Shown here: positions 56,093-64,000 of the stretch, in pieces
How positions within the stretch are numbered: position 1 is the stretch's first letter
How the letters are laid out: each line of letters opens with the position of its first letter
Source of the DNA: Rhizobium leguminosarum
GTDB taxonomy: Bacteria > Pseudomonadota > Alphaproteobacteria > Rhizobiales > Rhizobiaceae
Direction of reading: 5' to 3'
Length of the DNA: 64,000 nt
NCBI RefSeq assembly: GCF_002953715.1
Contig: NZ_CP025012.1
Span: 3,860,501-3,924,500, forward strand
Notes under the pieces: generated by a model
Seen by the model: the letters and a program-made list of their open reading frames with translations, nothing else
Told to the model about the DNA's origin: nothing
Database searches by the model: none
Program-made: the position numbers and the translations under genes

Positions 56093-56845
56093 TCAGATCA
56101 TGTAGCCGCCGGCGACCTCGATTGTCTGCGCATTGATCCATGCGCTGTCGTCGGACGCGAGTATGGCGATGACGCGGCCGACATCCTCGGCTTCGCCGAT
56201 ACGACCGAGAGCCGTCTGTGAGGCAAGCAACGCGGCGAACTCCGGGTTCTTGTCCAGCGCAGCGTCGGCAAGATTGGTGCGGATAGGACCGGGCGAGATA
56301 GCATTGGCGCGGATCCTGCGATCGCCGAACTCCTTCGCCTGATAGCGGGTCAACGTCTCAAGTCCGGACTTGAGGGCTGCATAGGGCGCAACACCTGCTG
56401 TTGCGACGCGAACGGAAGCGCTCGTTACATTGAGGATCACGCCGCCATCGACCATCAGCGGCAGCAAGGCCTGCGTCAGGAAGAACGGCCCTTTCAGGTG
56501 GACATTCATCAAAGCGTCGAACTGGTCCGTCGTCACCGTCTCCATGAGATTGAACATGCCGAAACCGGCATTGTTGACGAGGCAGTCAAACGTATTCCGG
56601 CCCCAATAAGTGGAAAGCAGCCGTTTCACCTCCGCCACGAAGGCCGGAAAGCTGTCGGCATCACCGACATCGAGGGCAAGCGCAACGGCTTGACCACCGT
56701 CTGCCTTGATCGCGGCGATGACTTCATCCGCACCTGGCTTGTGGCTGTTATAGGTGAGGATGACACCCATGCCGCGCCTTGCGCATTCCTGCGCTGCCGA
56801 TTGACCAATGCCACGGCTGCCGCCGGTAATGATTGCGATTTTCAT
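56093..56845 (-). CDS. SDR family oxidoreductase
   Basis: A 250-residue classical short-chain dehydrogenase. The cofactor motif TGGSRGIG is at residues 7-14, NNAG near 92, the catalytic Ser in NVTSASVR and the YxxxK pair in YAALKSG (about residues 156-160). The Arg-rich N-terminal helix suggests NADP. It is divergent from an AraC-type gene (132 bases), a common regulator-target arrangement. Substrate unknown. Confidence 0.92.
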   Translation of the reverse strand: MKIAIITGGSRGIGQSAAQECARRGMGVILTYNSHKPGADEVIAAIKADGGQAVALALDVGDADSFPAFVAEVKRLLSTYWGRNTFDCLVNNAGFGMFNLMETVTTDQFDALMNVHLKGPFFLTQALLPLMVDGGVILNVTSASVRVATAGVAPYAALKSGLETLTRYQAKEFGDRRIRANAISPGPIRTNLADAALDKNPEFAALLASQTALGRIGEAEDVGRVIAILASDDSAWINAQTIEVAGGYMI

Positions 56846-56977
56846 CTCTGTCTCCTTCGCTTCGATGGCCGGAAGCTATGGGAAACAGTCGGCCTGCACT
56901 CCGCCGGAAACTGCCTCGTTCTTGCCTATTCCTGCTTTTGCCTTGCGCCGTGTCACTTGCTGGGTCAGGATTTCGCC

Positions 56978-57868
56978 ATGCAAACAATGCTCGAAGAGAT
57001 GCGCCGCTTGACGGCCCACGCTGAAAACCACCCGACGGAAACCAGCATACCCGGCATACTGATGGTCAAGGGGGAGATCCCCGAACACAAGCTCGGCGCC
57101 GTTTATGAGCCGATGGTCAACCTGATCCTTGATGGCAGCAAGACGCTGACGATCGCCGGGCAGGATTATTATTACGATCCAGCGAGCTACTTCGTGATAT
57201 CGATCGATGTGCCGGCGACGGGCATGGTGCAGCAGGCAGGTTCCGACCGGCCCTATATCGGCGTCAGCCTATCGCTTGATCCGGCAAAGGTCGCAGCGCT
57301 TCTCCTGGATCTTCCGCCGCAATCCTATCAGGAGGGACAAAGCGGTGGCTATTCCGTCTGTCGCATGACGCCGGAACTTCTGGGTGCCTGGCTGAGGATG
57401 CTGCAACTCATGGAGCGCCCGCAGGATATCCCTGCCCTTGCCCCGGCCTACGAACGCGAAATCCTCTATCGCGTGCTGCAGGGACCGCAGGGCTGGATGC
57501 TGCGGGATATCGCAGCACCCGATAGCGCCCTGTCGCGGATACGGCTCGCCATTCGCTGGGTTCGCGAGCACTATGCCGAAGCGGTCGAGGTCGAAAAACT
57601 CGCCGCCCTCACCGCCATGAGCGTCTCGGCCTTTCATCGCCATTTCAAAGCTGTGACGGCGATGAGCCCGATCCAGTTCCAGAAGCGTATCCGCCTGCTG
57701 CAGGCCCGCCAGCTTCTGATTTCCCAATCCGGAAACGCCTCCTCGGTCGCCTATTCGGTGGGCTACGAAAGCGTCTCGCAATTCACCAGGGAATATGCAC
57801 GTTTCTTCGGCCAGCCGCCGGCGCGCGACGCCTCGCTGATAAGGGAAAATATCAGGCCTGCCGCCTGA
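56978..57868 (+). CDS. AraC family transcriptional regulator
   Basis: A 296-residue regulator with an AraC_N (cupin-like) domain in residues 10-170 (ILMVKGEIPEHKLGAVYEPM in part: EIPEHKLGAVYEP) and two helix-turn-helix motifs at the C-terminus (KLAALTAMSVSAFHRHFKA and SSVAYSVGYESVSQFTREYARFFG in part). The ATG at 56978 has AGGA eight bases before; the frame is open 160 codons further upstream but that part lies opposite the SDR gene and is not coding. It probably controls the divergent SDR gene. Confidence 0.92.
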   Translation: MQTMLEEMRRLTAHAENHPTETSIPGILMVKGEIPEHKLGAVYEPMVNLILDGSKTLTIAGQDYYYDPASYFVISIDVPATGMVQQAGSDRPYIGVSLSLDPAKVAALLLDLPPQSYQEGQSGGYSVCRMTPELLGAWLRMLQLMERPQDIPALAPAYEREILYRVLQGPQGWMLRDIAAPDSALSRIRLAIRWVREHYAEAVEVEKLAALTAMSVSAFHRHFKAVTAMSPIQFQKRIRLLQARQLLISQSGNASSVAYSVGYESVSQFTREYARFFGQPPARDASLIRENIRPAA

Positions 57869-57880
57869 TGCTTTTTGGGT

Positions 57881-58594
57881 TTAGTGCCCGCTCTTGGCCG
57901 GCGGTTCTTCTGCGGGAGCGTCTGCATCCTTGGGAGCCTGCTCCTTAGCAGACGGTTCCTTGGTCTCCGGTGCTGCGCCGTGTCCACCGGCTGCTGCCTT
58001 GCCCTCACCCTTTGTGGAAGCAACCGCGACCGGGTCGACGCAATCCTCGGGATCCTTGAAAGCGGCGCTGATCATGGCGATCTCGTCGAACGGCATCTCT
58101 ATCCGCTCGCCGAAGAATAGCCCGTTTTCGCTGGCCTTGCCGTCGTAGTAGCGCGCTGTATAAGACTTGTCGTCGAGGCCGGGAACGGTCTTGTCGGGAT
58201 GCGGGATATAGACGACATCGGCGCCGATCGCCCGGCCGCGAATGTCGGCGCGCAACGTCGGTCCGTTCTCGTCGAGAACCACCACCTGGACCAGGTCCGG
58301 CTTCTGCGCGGCATAAACGGCCTGGGCGACACGAAGCGCGGTCTTGACGCGCGTCATCCCGTCGGTCGGTTCAGTCTTGATGTATTTGCGCACCCAGACG
58401 TGATCCTGCTTCCTGATCGTCACCAGGTTGACGTCGCTGCATTCGAGTCCGTAGCCACCACCAGCGGCACCGATCAGCCTGTCCTTGCCGACATAGACCG
58501 CCGCACCGCCGGAAACGCCCGCCAGAAGAGCGACTCCACCGATGATGATTGCCAATTTCCGGGAAGGCCGGAAGATGCGCAGTAAGGCCTTCAC
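57881..58594 (-). CDS. hypothetical protein with one membrane segment
   Basis: A 237-residue protein I do not recognise as a characterised family. A single hydrophobic segment (LAIIIGGVALLAGVSGGAAVYVG, about residues 13-35; key part LAIIIGGVALL) suggests an anchor or signal, then a compact alpha/beta region to about 175 with VVVLDENGPTL, and a low-complexity Ala/Pro/Lys/Glu tail of about 55 residues. A GTG start at 58594 has GGAG eight bases upstream. It is convergent with the AraC gene (12-base gap). Confidence 0.75.
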   Translation of the reverse strand: MKALLRIFRPSRKLAIIIGGVALLAGVSGGAAVYVGKDRLIGAAGGGYGLECSDVNLVTIRKQDHVWVRKYIKTEPTDGMTRVKTALRVAQAVYAAQKPDLVQVVVLDENGPTLRADIRGRAIGADVVYIPHPDKTVPGLDDKSYTARYYDGKASENGLFFGERIEMPFDEIAMISAAFKDPEDCVDPVAVASTKGEGKAAAGGHGAAPETKEPSAKEQAPKDADAPAEEPPAKSGH

Positions 58595-58772
58595 GCCAAC
58601 TGCTCCGCCATCTGAAACTCCAACGCAGGACAAGTGCTAAGAACGCTAAAGAAATGACGTTTCCGAAAGTTTAAGTGGGCGTGTGAAGCCTGCGCCATTT
58701 TGAGAAAACACCAAAAAAGGTCCGCTTTCCGGGCCGCTTGCCACGGCCTATTCCGCCATGCTCTAAACGCCC

Positions 58773-59681
58773 ATGGCCTTCACGCTTCGCCAGGTTCAAT
58801 ATTTCATCGCCGTCGCCGAACAGGGTTCGGTGACGCGAGCCGCACAGAACCTTTCGATCTCGCAATCCTCGGTGACGGAAGCACTAAAGGAGCTCGAAAC
58901 CGACCTCGGCGTCGAACTCTTCGAGCGCCATCCGCGCGGCCTGACGATCACCCATAACGGCCACCAGTTCCTGCGTCACGCGACGAAGATCCTGGCCTCT
59001 GTCTCCGATGCACGGACCAGTTTTTCCGGCCAGCAAGGCGCCCTCTCCGGCACGCTGAACATCGGCGTCACCTCGCTTGTCGCCGGCTACGTCCTCTCCG
59101 ACCTGCTGGCGCGATATCGGCGCGCCTGTCCGGGCATCGAGGTCAGCGCCATCGAGGACAATGGTGGTTACCTCGAACATCTCCTGGTCGGCGGCGAACT
59201 TGATGTCGCCGTCATGGTGATTTCCAACCTGCGCGACCGGATGGCGCTGCAGGCGGAGATCTTGGAAACCTCGCCCTATCGACTATGGCTGCCGATGGGC
59301 CATCCGCTGGTTTCGGCCGACATCATCTCGGTCGCCGACATCGCCCGCGAACCGCTGATCATGCTGACGGTCGACGAAATCGAGGAGAACACCGGCAAGC
59401 TGCTCTCAGCCCTCGGCGCCCGCCCGCATGTCGCCTTCCGCACCCGCTCGGTGGAGGCGGTGCGCAGCCTGGTTGCAACAGGAGCCGGCGTGGCCCTGCT
59501 TCCCGATCTCGTCTACCGACCATGGTCGCTGGAAGGCGACCGCATCGAGAGCCGCGACGTCTCCGGTTCGCTGCCGGTCGTCCAGGTCGGCATGGTCTGG
59601 CGCAAGGGCTCCAGCCTGCCGCAGGCGGCGCGCGACTTCGTCGGTATCGCCGAAACCTTAAGATCCGGCCGCATTCGCTGA
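58773..59681 (+). CDS. LysR family transcriptional regulator
   Basis: A 302-residue LysR-type regulator with the winged helix at residues 1-62 (FIAVAEQGSVTRAAQNLSISQSSVTEALK, in part: AAQNLSISQSSVTEAL) and an effector domain from about 90 (LSGTLNIGVTSLVAGYVL). It precedes a ydc-type polyamine transporter operon on the same strand by about 115 bases, so it is the likely regulator of that cluster, though LysR genes more often lie divergently to targets. Confidence 0.9.
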   Translation: MAFTLRQVQYFIAVAEQGSVTRAAQNLSISQSSVTEALKELETDLGVELFERHPRGLTITHNGHQFLRHATKILASVSDARTSFSGQQGALSGTLNIGVTSLVAGYVLSDLLARYRRACPGIEVSAIEDNGGYLEHLLVGGELDVAVMVISNLRDRMALQAEILETSPYRLWLPMGHPLVSADIISVADIAREPLIMLTVDEIEENTGKLLSALGARPHVAFRTRSVEAVRSLVATGAGVALLPDLVYRPWSLEGDRIESRDVSGSLPVVQVGMVWRKGSSLPQAARDFVGIAETLRSGRIR

Positions 59682-59794
59682 TATCGGAATTTCCGATACC
59701 GTCTTTCTGATAAATGAATTTGCGAAAGCGGCCTTTTCGCGTCACCTTTTCATCCGGGAACAAACCGCCACAGAAGTGGCAAACCGGGAGACGG

Positions 59795-60958
59795 ATGATG
59801 ACGAATCTGTTGAAATCCTGCACGGCAGCGCTCGCCTGCCTGAGCTTCGCGACGCAGGTGATCGCCGCCGAACCGCTGAAGGCGCTCGGCAAGGGCGAAG
59901 GTGCGGTCAGCATTGTCGCCTGGGCCGGCTATATCGAACGCGGCGAAACCGACAAGAACTACGACTGGGTCACCGATTTCGAAAAGGAGACCAGCTGCAA
60001 GGTTTCCGTCAAGACCGCCGCCACTTCGGATGAAATGGTTTCGCTGATGAACGAAGGGGGCTTCGATCTCGTCACGGCATCGGGCGACGCCTCGCTCCGT
60101 CTCATCGCCGGCAAGCGTGTCCAGCCGATCAACACCGATCTGATCCCGAGCTTCAAGACTGTCGACGAGCGTCTGCAGAACGGTCCGTGGTATACGGTCG
60201 GCGGCGTGCATTACGGCGTCCCTTATCTCTGGGGGCCGAATGTGCTGATGTACAATACCGATGCCTTCAAGGACAAGGCGCCAACCAGCTGGAACGTCGT
60301 CTTCGAGGAGCAGACGCTGCCCGACGGCAAGTCGAACAAGGGCCGCGTCCAGGCCTATGACGGCGCGATCTACATCGCCGATGCCGCCATGTACCTAATG
60401 GCCCACAAGCCGGATCTCGGCATCAAGGATCCCTACGAATTGAACGAGGATCAGTACAAGGCCGCCCTCGACCTGTTGCGCGGCCAGCGCAAGCTCGTCT
60501 CCCGCTACTGGCACGATGCAATGATCCAGATCGACGACTTCAAGAACGAAGGCGTCGTCGCCTCCGGCTCCTGGCCTTTCCAGGTGAACCTGCTGCAAGC
60601 CGACAAGCAGAAGATCGCCTCCACCTTTCCGGATGAAGGCGTCACCGGCTGGGCCGACACCACCATGCTGCACGCCGACAGCGAACATCCGAACTGCGCC
60701 TATATGTGGATGGAACATTCGCTGAAGGCCAAGGTCCAGGGCGACGCCGCCGCCTGGTTCGGCGCCGTGCCCTCCGTTCCCGCGGCCTGCAAGGGCAATG
60801 AACTGATGGGTGATAGCGGCTGCGCCACCAACGGCTTCGATCACTTCGACAAGATCAAGTTCTGGAAAACCCCGGTCGCCAAATGCACGACGCAGGGCGA
60901 ATGCGTGCCCTATCACCGCTGGGTGTCGGATTATATCGGCGTGATCGGCGGACGGTAA
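59795..60958 (+). CDS. ydcS: polyamine-type ABC transporter substrate-binding protein (YdcS-like)
   Basis: A 387-residue periplasmic binding protein of the PotD/YdcS group. A signal peptide (SCTAALACLSFATQVIAA) leads to SIVAWAGYIERGETDKNYDW and FDLVTASGDASLRLI, stretches characteristic of YdcS-type proteins. In E. coli ydcS belongs to ydcSTUVW, and the present operon has the same order. Starts at 59795 and 59798 are adjacent ATGs after GGGAGACGG. Ligand is probably putrescine or GABA-like. Confidence 0.88.
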   Translation: MMTNLLKSCTAALACLSFATQVIAAEPLKALGKGEGAVSIVAWAGYIERGETDKNYDWVTDFEKETSCKVSVKTAATSDEMVSLMNEGGFDLVTASGDASLRLIAGKRVQPINTDLIPSFKTVDERLQNGPWYTVGGVHYGVPYLWGPNVLMYNTDAFKDKAPTSWNVVFEEQTLPDGKSNKGRVQAYDGAIYIADAAMYLMAHKPDLGIKDPYELNEDQYKAALDLLRGQRKLVSRYWHDAMIQIDDFKNEGVVASGSWPFQVNLLQADKQKIASTFPDEGVTGWADTTMLHADSEHPNCAYMWMEHSLKAKVQGDAAAWFGAVPSVPAACKGNELMGDSGCATNGFDHFDKIKFWKTPVAKCTTQGECVPYHRWVSDYIGVIGGR

Positions 60959-60995
60959 CTTGCGTTCTCACTGAGGGGACTGTTGTAGCGTAGGA

Positions 60996-61134
60996 CCCCT
61001 TCCCAACCCCTCCCCATACGGGGGAGGGGCTTCAGCGGCGCCGCCTCGTCCCTGCTGTATGCAGCAGTAAGGTTGTATCCGGAGGGTGCCGCAGGTTAAG
61101 TCCCTCCCCCTTCCGGGGAGGGGTTGGGGAGGAG
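60996..61134. repeat. G/C-rich inverted-repeat element between ydcS and ydcT
   Basis: About 140 bases bounded by nearly matching arms: CCCAACCCCTCCCC on the left (to 61015) and GGGGAGGGGTTGGG on the right (from 61115), giving a non-autonomous-element-like shape. An inner palindrome around CTGTATGCAGCAG is also present. It splits the binding-protein gene from the ATPase gene. The repeat is related in sequence to 36510-36562. Confidence 0.6.
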
Positions 61135-61190
61135 TTTTTGCGTCTGCAAGAATCTCACCCGTTCAGTGCATCCCAAGAACCGGAGCCCCC

Positions 61191-62177
61191 ATGACGTCAG
61201 CCGTCCGTTTCCAGCAGGTATCGCGCCATTTCGGCCAGGTTCGCGCCGTCGACGGCGTCGATCTCGAGATCGCGCCCGGCGAATTCTTTGCCATGCTCGG
61301 GCCATCCGGCTCCGGCAAGACGACGTGCCTGAGATTGATCGCCGGCTTCGAGCAGCCAACCGCGGGCCATATCCAGATCTTCGGCGAAACGGCCGACGGC
61401 ATTCCGCCCTATCGCCGCAACGTCAACACCGTGTTTCAGGACTACGCACTCTTTCCGCATCTCAATATCCTCGACAATGTTGCCTATGGGCTGATGGTCA
61501 AGGGCGTCGGCAAGGCGGAGCGGATGAAGGCGGCAGGCGATGCCCTCGAACTCGTCAAGCTGCCGGGCTACGGCGCCCGCCGCCCCGGCCAGCTGTCCGG
61601 CGGCCAGCGGCAGCGCGTGGCGCTCGCCCGCGCGCTCGTCAACAAGCCGAAGGTGCTGCTGCTCGACGAGCCGCTCGGCGCGCTGGACCTGAAGCTGCGC
61701 GAGCAGATGCAGGAGGAATTGAAGAGCCTGCAGCGCGCGCTCGGCATCACCTTCGTCTTCGTCACCCACGATCAGGGCGAGGCGCTGTCCATGGCCGACC
61801 GCGTCGCCGTCTTCAACGATGGCAACATCGTCCAGCAAGGCACGCCGCAGGATATCTACCGCTGCCCGAAGACCCGCTTCGTCGCCGATTTCGTCGGCTC
61901 GTCGAACGTCATCGCGCCTGATCTGATGGCCCTGCTCGGCGGCGAGAAACGCTGGGCGAGCCTCCGTCCCGAGGCGATCCGGCTGGCAAGCGACGGCGTC
62001 GAGGCGAAAGTCGAAAATGCAAGCTTCCTCGGCGCGGCCACACGTCTCAGCGTCGATCTCAAGGGCAGCCGGCTGCATGTCATGCTGCCGGCGGGCGCGC
62101 CGGTGCCGGATGTCGGCGCCGGTATCCGCCTCGCCTGGCAACCGGCCGATATCCACTACATGGATGATGCGGCATGA
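61191..62177 (+). CDS. ydcT: polyamine-type ABC transporter ATP-binding protein (YdcT-like)
   Basis: A 328-residue PotA-type ATPase. Walker A GPSGSGKTTCL (about residue 39), signature LSGGQRQRVALARAL, Walker B LLLDEPLGALD and the H-loop VTHDQGEAL are complete; a C-terminal TOBE-like domain follows from about 250. The ATG at 61191 has GGAG five bases upstream and lies after the inverted-repeat element. Its stop overlaps the next gene by four bases (ATGA). Confidence 0.93.
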   Translation: MTSAVRFQQVSRHFGQVRAVDGVDLEIAPGEFFAMLGPSGSGKTTCLRLIAGFEQPTAGHIQIFGETADGIPPYRRNVNTVFQDYALFPHLNILDNVAYGLMVKGVGKAERMKAAGDALELVKLPGYGARRPGQLSGGQRQRVALARALVNKPKVLLLDEPLGALDLKLREQMQEELKSLQRALGITFVFVTHDQGEALSMADRVAVFNDGNIVQQGTPQDIYRCPKTRFVADFVGSSNVIAPDLMALLGGEKRWASLRPEAIRLASDGVEAKVENASFLGAATRLSVDLKGSRLHVMLPAGAPVPDVGAGIRLAWQPADIHYMDDAA

Positions 62178-63136
62178 CGGCGCTCACCATCACAGGCGGC
62201 AAGACATCGATCCTTCCGGGACGCGGCGGGTTCTTCGGCCAGCTGTCGGATGCCTTCTGGCGGCACCCGAAGCTCTTGCTCTTCCTGATGCTGACGCCGC
62301 CGCTGCTCTGGCTCGGCATCATCTATATCGGCTCACTGATCGCCCTGCTTCTGCAGAGCTTCTTCTCGATCGACGATTTCTCCGGGCTGGTGAATACCGA
62401 ATTCACCCTCTCGACCTATGCCCAACTGCTGAATCCTGCGAATTTCGACATCATCATCCGCACCCTGGTCATGTCGGCGCTGGTCACCGTCGCTGCCGCC
62501 CTGATCGGCTTCCCCATCGCCTATTATGCGGCGCGTTATGCGCAAGGCAAATGGAAGGCGCTCTTCTATCTCGGCGTCATGCTGCCGCTCTGGTCGAGCT
62601 ATCTCGTCAAGATCTACGCCTGGAAGCTGATCCTCGCCAAGGAGGGCATCCTCACCTGGATCTTCGAGAAGCTCCATCTCTCCTGGCTGCTCGATGCCAT
62701 CCTGAACCTGCCCGTCATCGGCGGAAACTCGCTGTCGGTCAGCTATCTCGGCACCTTCATCGTCTTCGTCTATATCTGGCTCCCCTATATGATCCTGCCG
62801 ACGCAGGCGGCCCTCGAGCGGGTGCCCGGCAACCTGATCGAGGCCTCGGCGGATCTCGGCGCCACGCCGCGTCAGACCTTCCGCACCGTGCTCCTGCCCT
62901 TGGCGCTGCCCGGCATCGTCGCCGGTTCGATCTTCACCTTCTCGCTGACATTGGGTGATTACATCATCCCGCAGATCATCGGCTCGTCCAGGCTCTTCAT
63001 CGGCCAGGCGGTCTATGCCCAGCAGGGAACGGCCGGTAATGTGCCGCTCGCCGCCGCCTTCTCCGTCGTGCCGATCGTCATCATGGCGCTTTATCTGTCG
63101 CTCGCCAGGAAATTGGGGGCGTTCGATGCGCTCTGA
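62174..63136 (+). CDS. ydcU: polyamine-type ABC transporter permease (YdcU-like)
   Basis: A 320-residue permease with six helices (about 35-60, 95-118, 128-150, 175-200, 235-258 and 285-305). The EAA loop reads [25 protein letters not shown], quoted here in part as [14 protein letters not shown]. It overlaps the ATPase gene by four bases and the second permease gene by eleven, so the operon is translationally coupled. Confidence 0.92.
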   Translation: MTALTITGGKTSILPGRGGFFGQLSDAFWRHPKLLLFLMLTPPLLWLGIIYIGSLIALLLQSFFSIDDFSGLVNTEFTLSTYAQLLNPANFDIIIRTLVMSALVTVAAALIGFPIAYYAARYAQGKWKALFYLGVMLPLWSSYLVKIYAWKLILAKEGILTWIFEKLHLSWLLDAILNLPVIGGNSLSVSYLGTFIVFVYIWLPYMILPTQAALERVPGNLIEASADLGATPRQTFRTVLLPLALPGIVAGSIFTFSLTLGDYIIPQIIGSSRLFIGQAVYAQQGTAGNVPLAAAFSVVPIVIMALYLSLARKLGAFDAL

Positions 63137-63938
63137 CCTCAAGAGATCGCCACTGCCCCTGAAGATCGCCGCAGCCGGCGGGCTGCTCTTCCTGCACCTG
63201 CCGATCCTGCTGATCTTCGTCTATGCCTTCACGACGGAGGAAAAGAGCTATCAATGGCCGCCGCCCGGGCTGACGCTGCGGTGGTTTGCCGTCGCCTGGA
63301 ACCGGCCGGACGTCTGGTCGGCGCTTGGCCTTTCCGTGCAGGTCGCCGTCATCGCCACGGCGATCGCGCTGGTCCTCGGCACGCTCTGTGCAGCAGCCGT
63401 CAGCCAGACGAAATTCTTCGGCCGCGAGGCGATCTCGCTGCTGGTCATCCTGCCGATCGCCCTTCCCGGCATCATCACCGGCATTGCCCTGCGCTCCGCC
63501 TTCAGTCTGTTCGACATCCCGTTTTCGGTCTGGACCATCGTGCTCGGCCACGCTACCTTCTGCGTGGTCGTCGTCTACAACAATGCGGTTGCCCGCTTCC
63601 GCCGCACCTCAGGCTCGCTGATCGAGGCCTCGATGGATCTCGGCGCCGACGGCTTCCAGACCTTCCGTCATGTCATCCTGCCGAATATCGGCACCGCCCT
63701 TCTTGCTGGCGGCATGCTTGCCTTCGCCCTGTCTTTCGACGAGGTCATCGTCACCACCTTCACCGGCGGCCAGCAATCGACCTTGCCGATCTGGATGCTC
63801 GAAGAACTCATCCGCCCGCGCCAGCGCCCTGTCACCAATGTGGTCGCCATGGTCGTGGTGCTCGTCACCTTCCTGCCGATCCTGGCAGCCTATTACCTCA
63901 CCCGCGATGGCGACCAGATCGCCGGCGCCGGCAAATGA
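63126..63938 (+). CDS. ydcV: polyamine-type ABC transporter permease (YdcV-like)
   Basis: A 270-residue permease, six helices, with EAA loop [20 protein letters not shown] (quoted in part [14 protein letters not shown]). The ATG at 63126 overlaps the first permease stop (63134-63136); the longer open frame from 62955 overlaps the first permease in another frame and is not coding. It is followed 13 bases later by the next gene. Confidence 0.92.
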   Translation: MRSDLKRSPLPLKIAAAGGLLFLHLPILLIFVYAFTTEEKSYQWPPPGLTLRWFAVAWNRPDVWSALGLSVQVAVIATAIALVLGTLCAAAVSQTKFFGREAISLLVILPIALPGIITGIALRSAFSLFDIPFSVWTIVLGHATFCVVVVYNNAVARFRRTSGSLIEASMDLGADGFQTFRHVILPNIGTALLAGGMLAFALSFDEVIVTTFTGGQQSTLPIWMLEELIRPRQRPVTNVVAMVVVLVTFLPILAAYYLTRDGDQIAGAGK

Positions 63939-63951
63939 AAGGGAGAACATC

Positions 63952-64000
63952 ATGGATATCCAAATGCTGATCGGTTCCCGCTTCGAAAGAGGCACGGAGA
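63952..64000 (+). CDS. aldehyde dehydrogenase start, likely gamma-aminobutyraldehyde dehydrogenase (partial)
   Basis: Only 16 codons are in the window (MDIQMLIGSRFERGTE). They follow GGGAGAAC and resemble the N-terminus of NAD-dependent aldehyde dehydrogenases of the YdcW/PatD type, which oxidise gamma-aminobutyraldehyde to GABA. The position after ydcSTUV-like genes matches E. coli ydcW. The call rests mostly on context. Confidence 0.55.
   Translation, partial: MDIQMLIGSRFERGTE

Noticed and set aside
56498-56977. N-terminal extension of the AraC regulator (456-residue frame)
   Set aside because: It is antisense to the SDR gene, which has complete motifs; the AraC N-domain begins at 56978.

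Overview
This window is chromosomal DNA of an alphaproteobacterium, most likely Rhizobium of the R. leguminosarum / R. etli group. The evidence is the high and even G+C, the split proton-translocating transhydrogenase preceded by a small aa3-oxidase subunit IV-type protein, a 377-residue type-IV-fold ornithine decarboxylase with a long leader, many CUT2/TRAP/polyamine transporters, and several families of short palindromic intergenic repeats of the rhizobial kind. It holds about 60 protein genes, packed on both strands. I saw no rRNA, tRNA, CRISPR array, phage or transposase gene.

Layout. 0-5.3 kb (minus): pntA-part 2 (cut by the window edge), pntA-part 1, a COX IV-like small membrane protein, an N-acyl amino acid synthase-like GNAT protein, and a membrane GGDEF-EAL protein whose GGDEF site is degenerate. 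5.5-8.8 kb: a TRAP transporter (dctQ, dctM) facing its TakP-like binding protein. 9-13.5 kb: class-I amidotransferase (PuuD-like), 2-hydroxyacid dehydrogenase, LacI and MarR regulators, creatininase-family hydrolase. 13.6-17.1 kb: a His-rich COG0523 GTPase behind a Zur-like palindrome, a translationally coupled WD40 protein, a GNAT protein and cysE. 17.2-23.1 kb: diguanylate cyclase, serine hydrolase, GNAT, ornithine decarboxylase with a roughly 400-nt leader, LysR. 23.4-30.7 kb: DUF1007 plus NicO metal exporter, acetyltransferase, DUF533, KDPG aldolase, CYTH and CHAD proteins, a VOC protein behind a SoxR-type promoter, TrhO.

30.7-46.7 kb is a sugar region: CHASE4-GGDEF-EAL protein, GH1 beta-glucosidase, DoxX, a CUT2 sugar ABC transporter with a Gfo/Idh dehydrogenase and a TIM-barrel isomerase under a divergent LacI regulator, then a lacI-xylB-xylA operon. 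47-50.8 kb is an emrAB-type efflux pair with a divergent TetR gene and two matching operators. 50.9-58.6 kb: AraC-GyrI regulator, TerC, gltX-lysS, SDR oxidoreductase with divergent AraC regulator, and an unrecognised secreted or anchored protein. 58.8-64 kb: a LysR gene and a ydcSTUV-like polyamine ABC transporter running into an aldehyde dehydrogenase gene cut by the window end.

Themes. Polyamine metabolism recurs three times (PuuD-like hydrolase, ornithine decarboxylase, ydc cluster). Cyclic-di-GMP turnover is represented by three membrane proteins. The clearest regulatory signals are the ornithine decarboxylase leader with an overlapping short ORF, the SoxR-like 19-bp-spacer promoter, the paired LacI operators of the sugar transporter, the 22-bp palindrome before the xyl operon, and the twin TetR operators. 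I found no convincing wholly new gene system; the most interesting unexplained material is in the intergenic regions.
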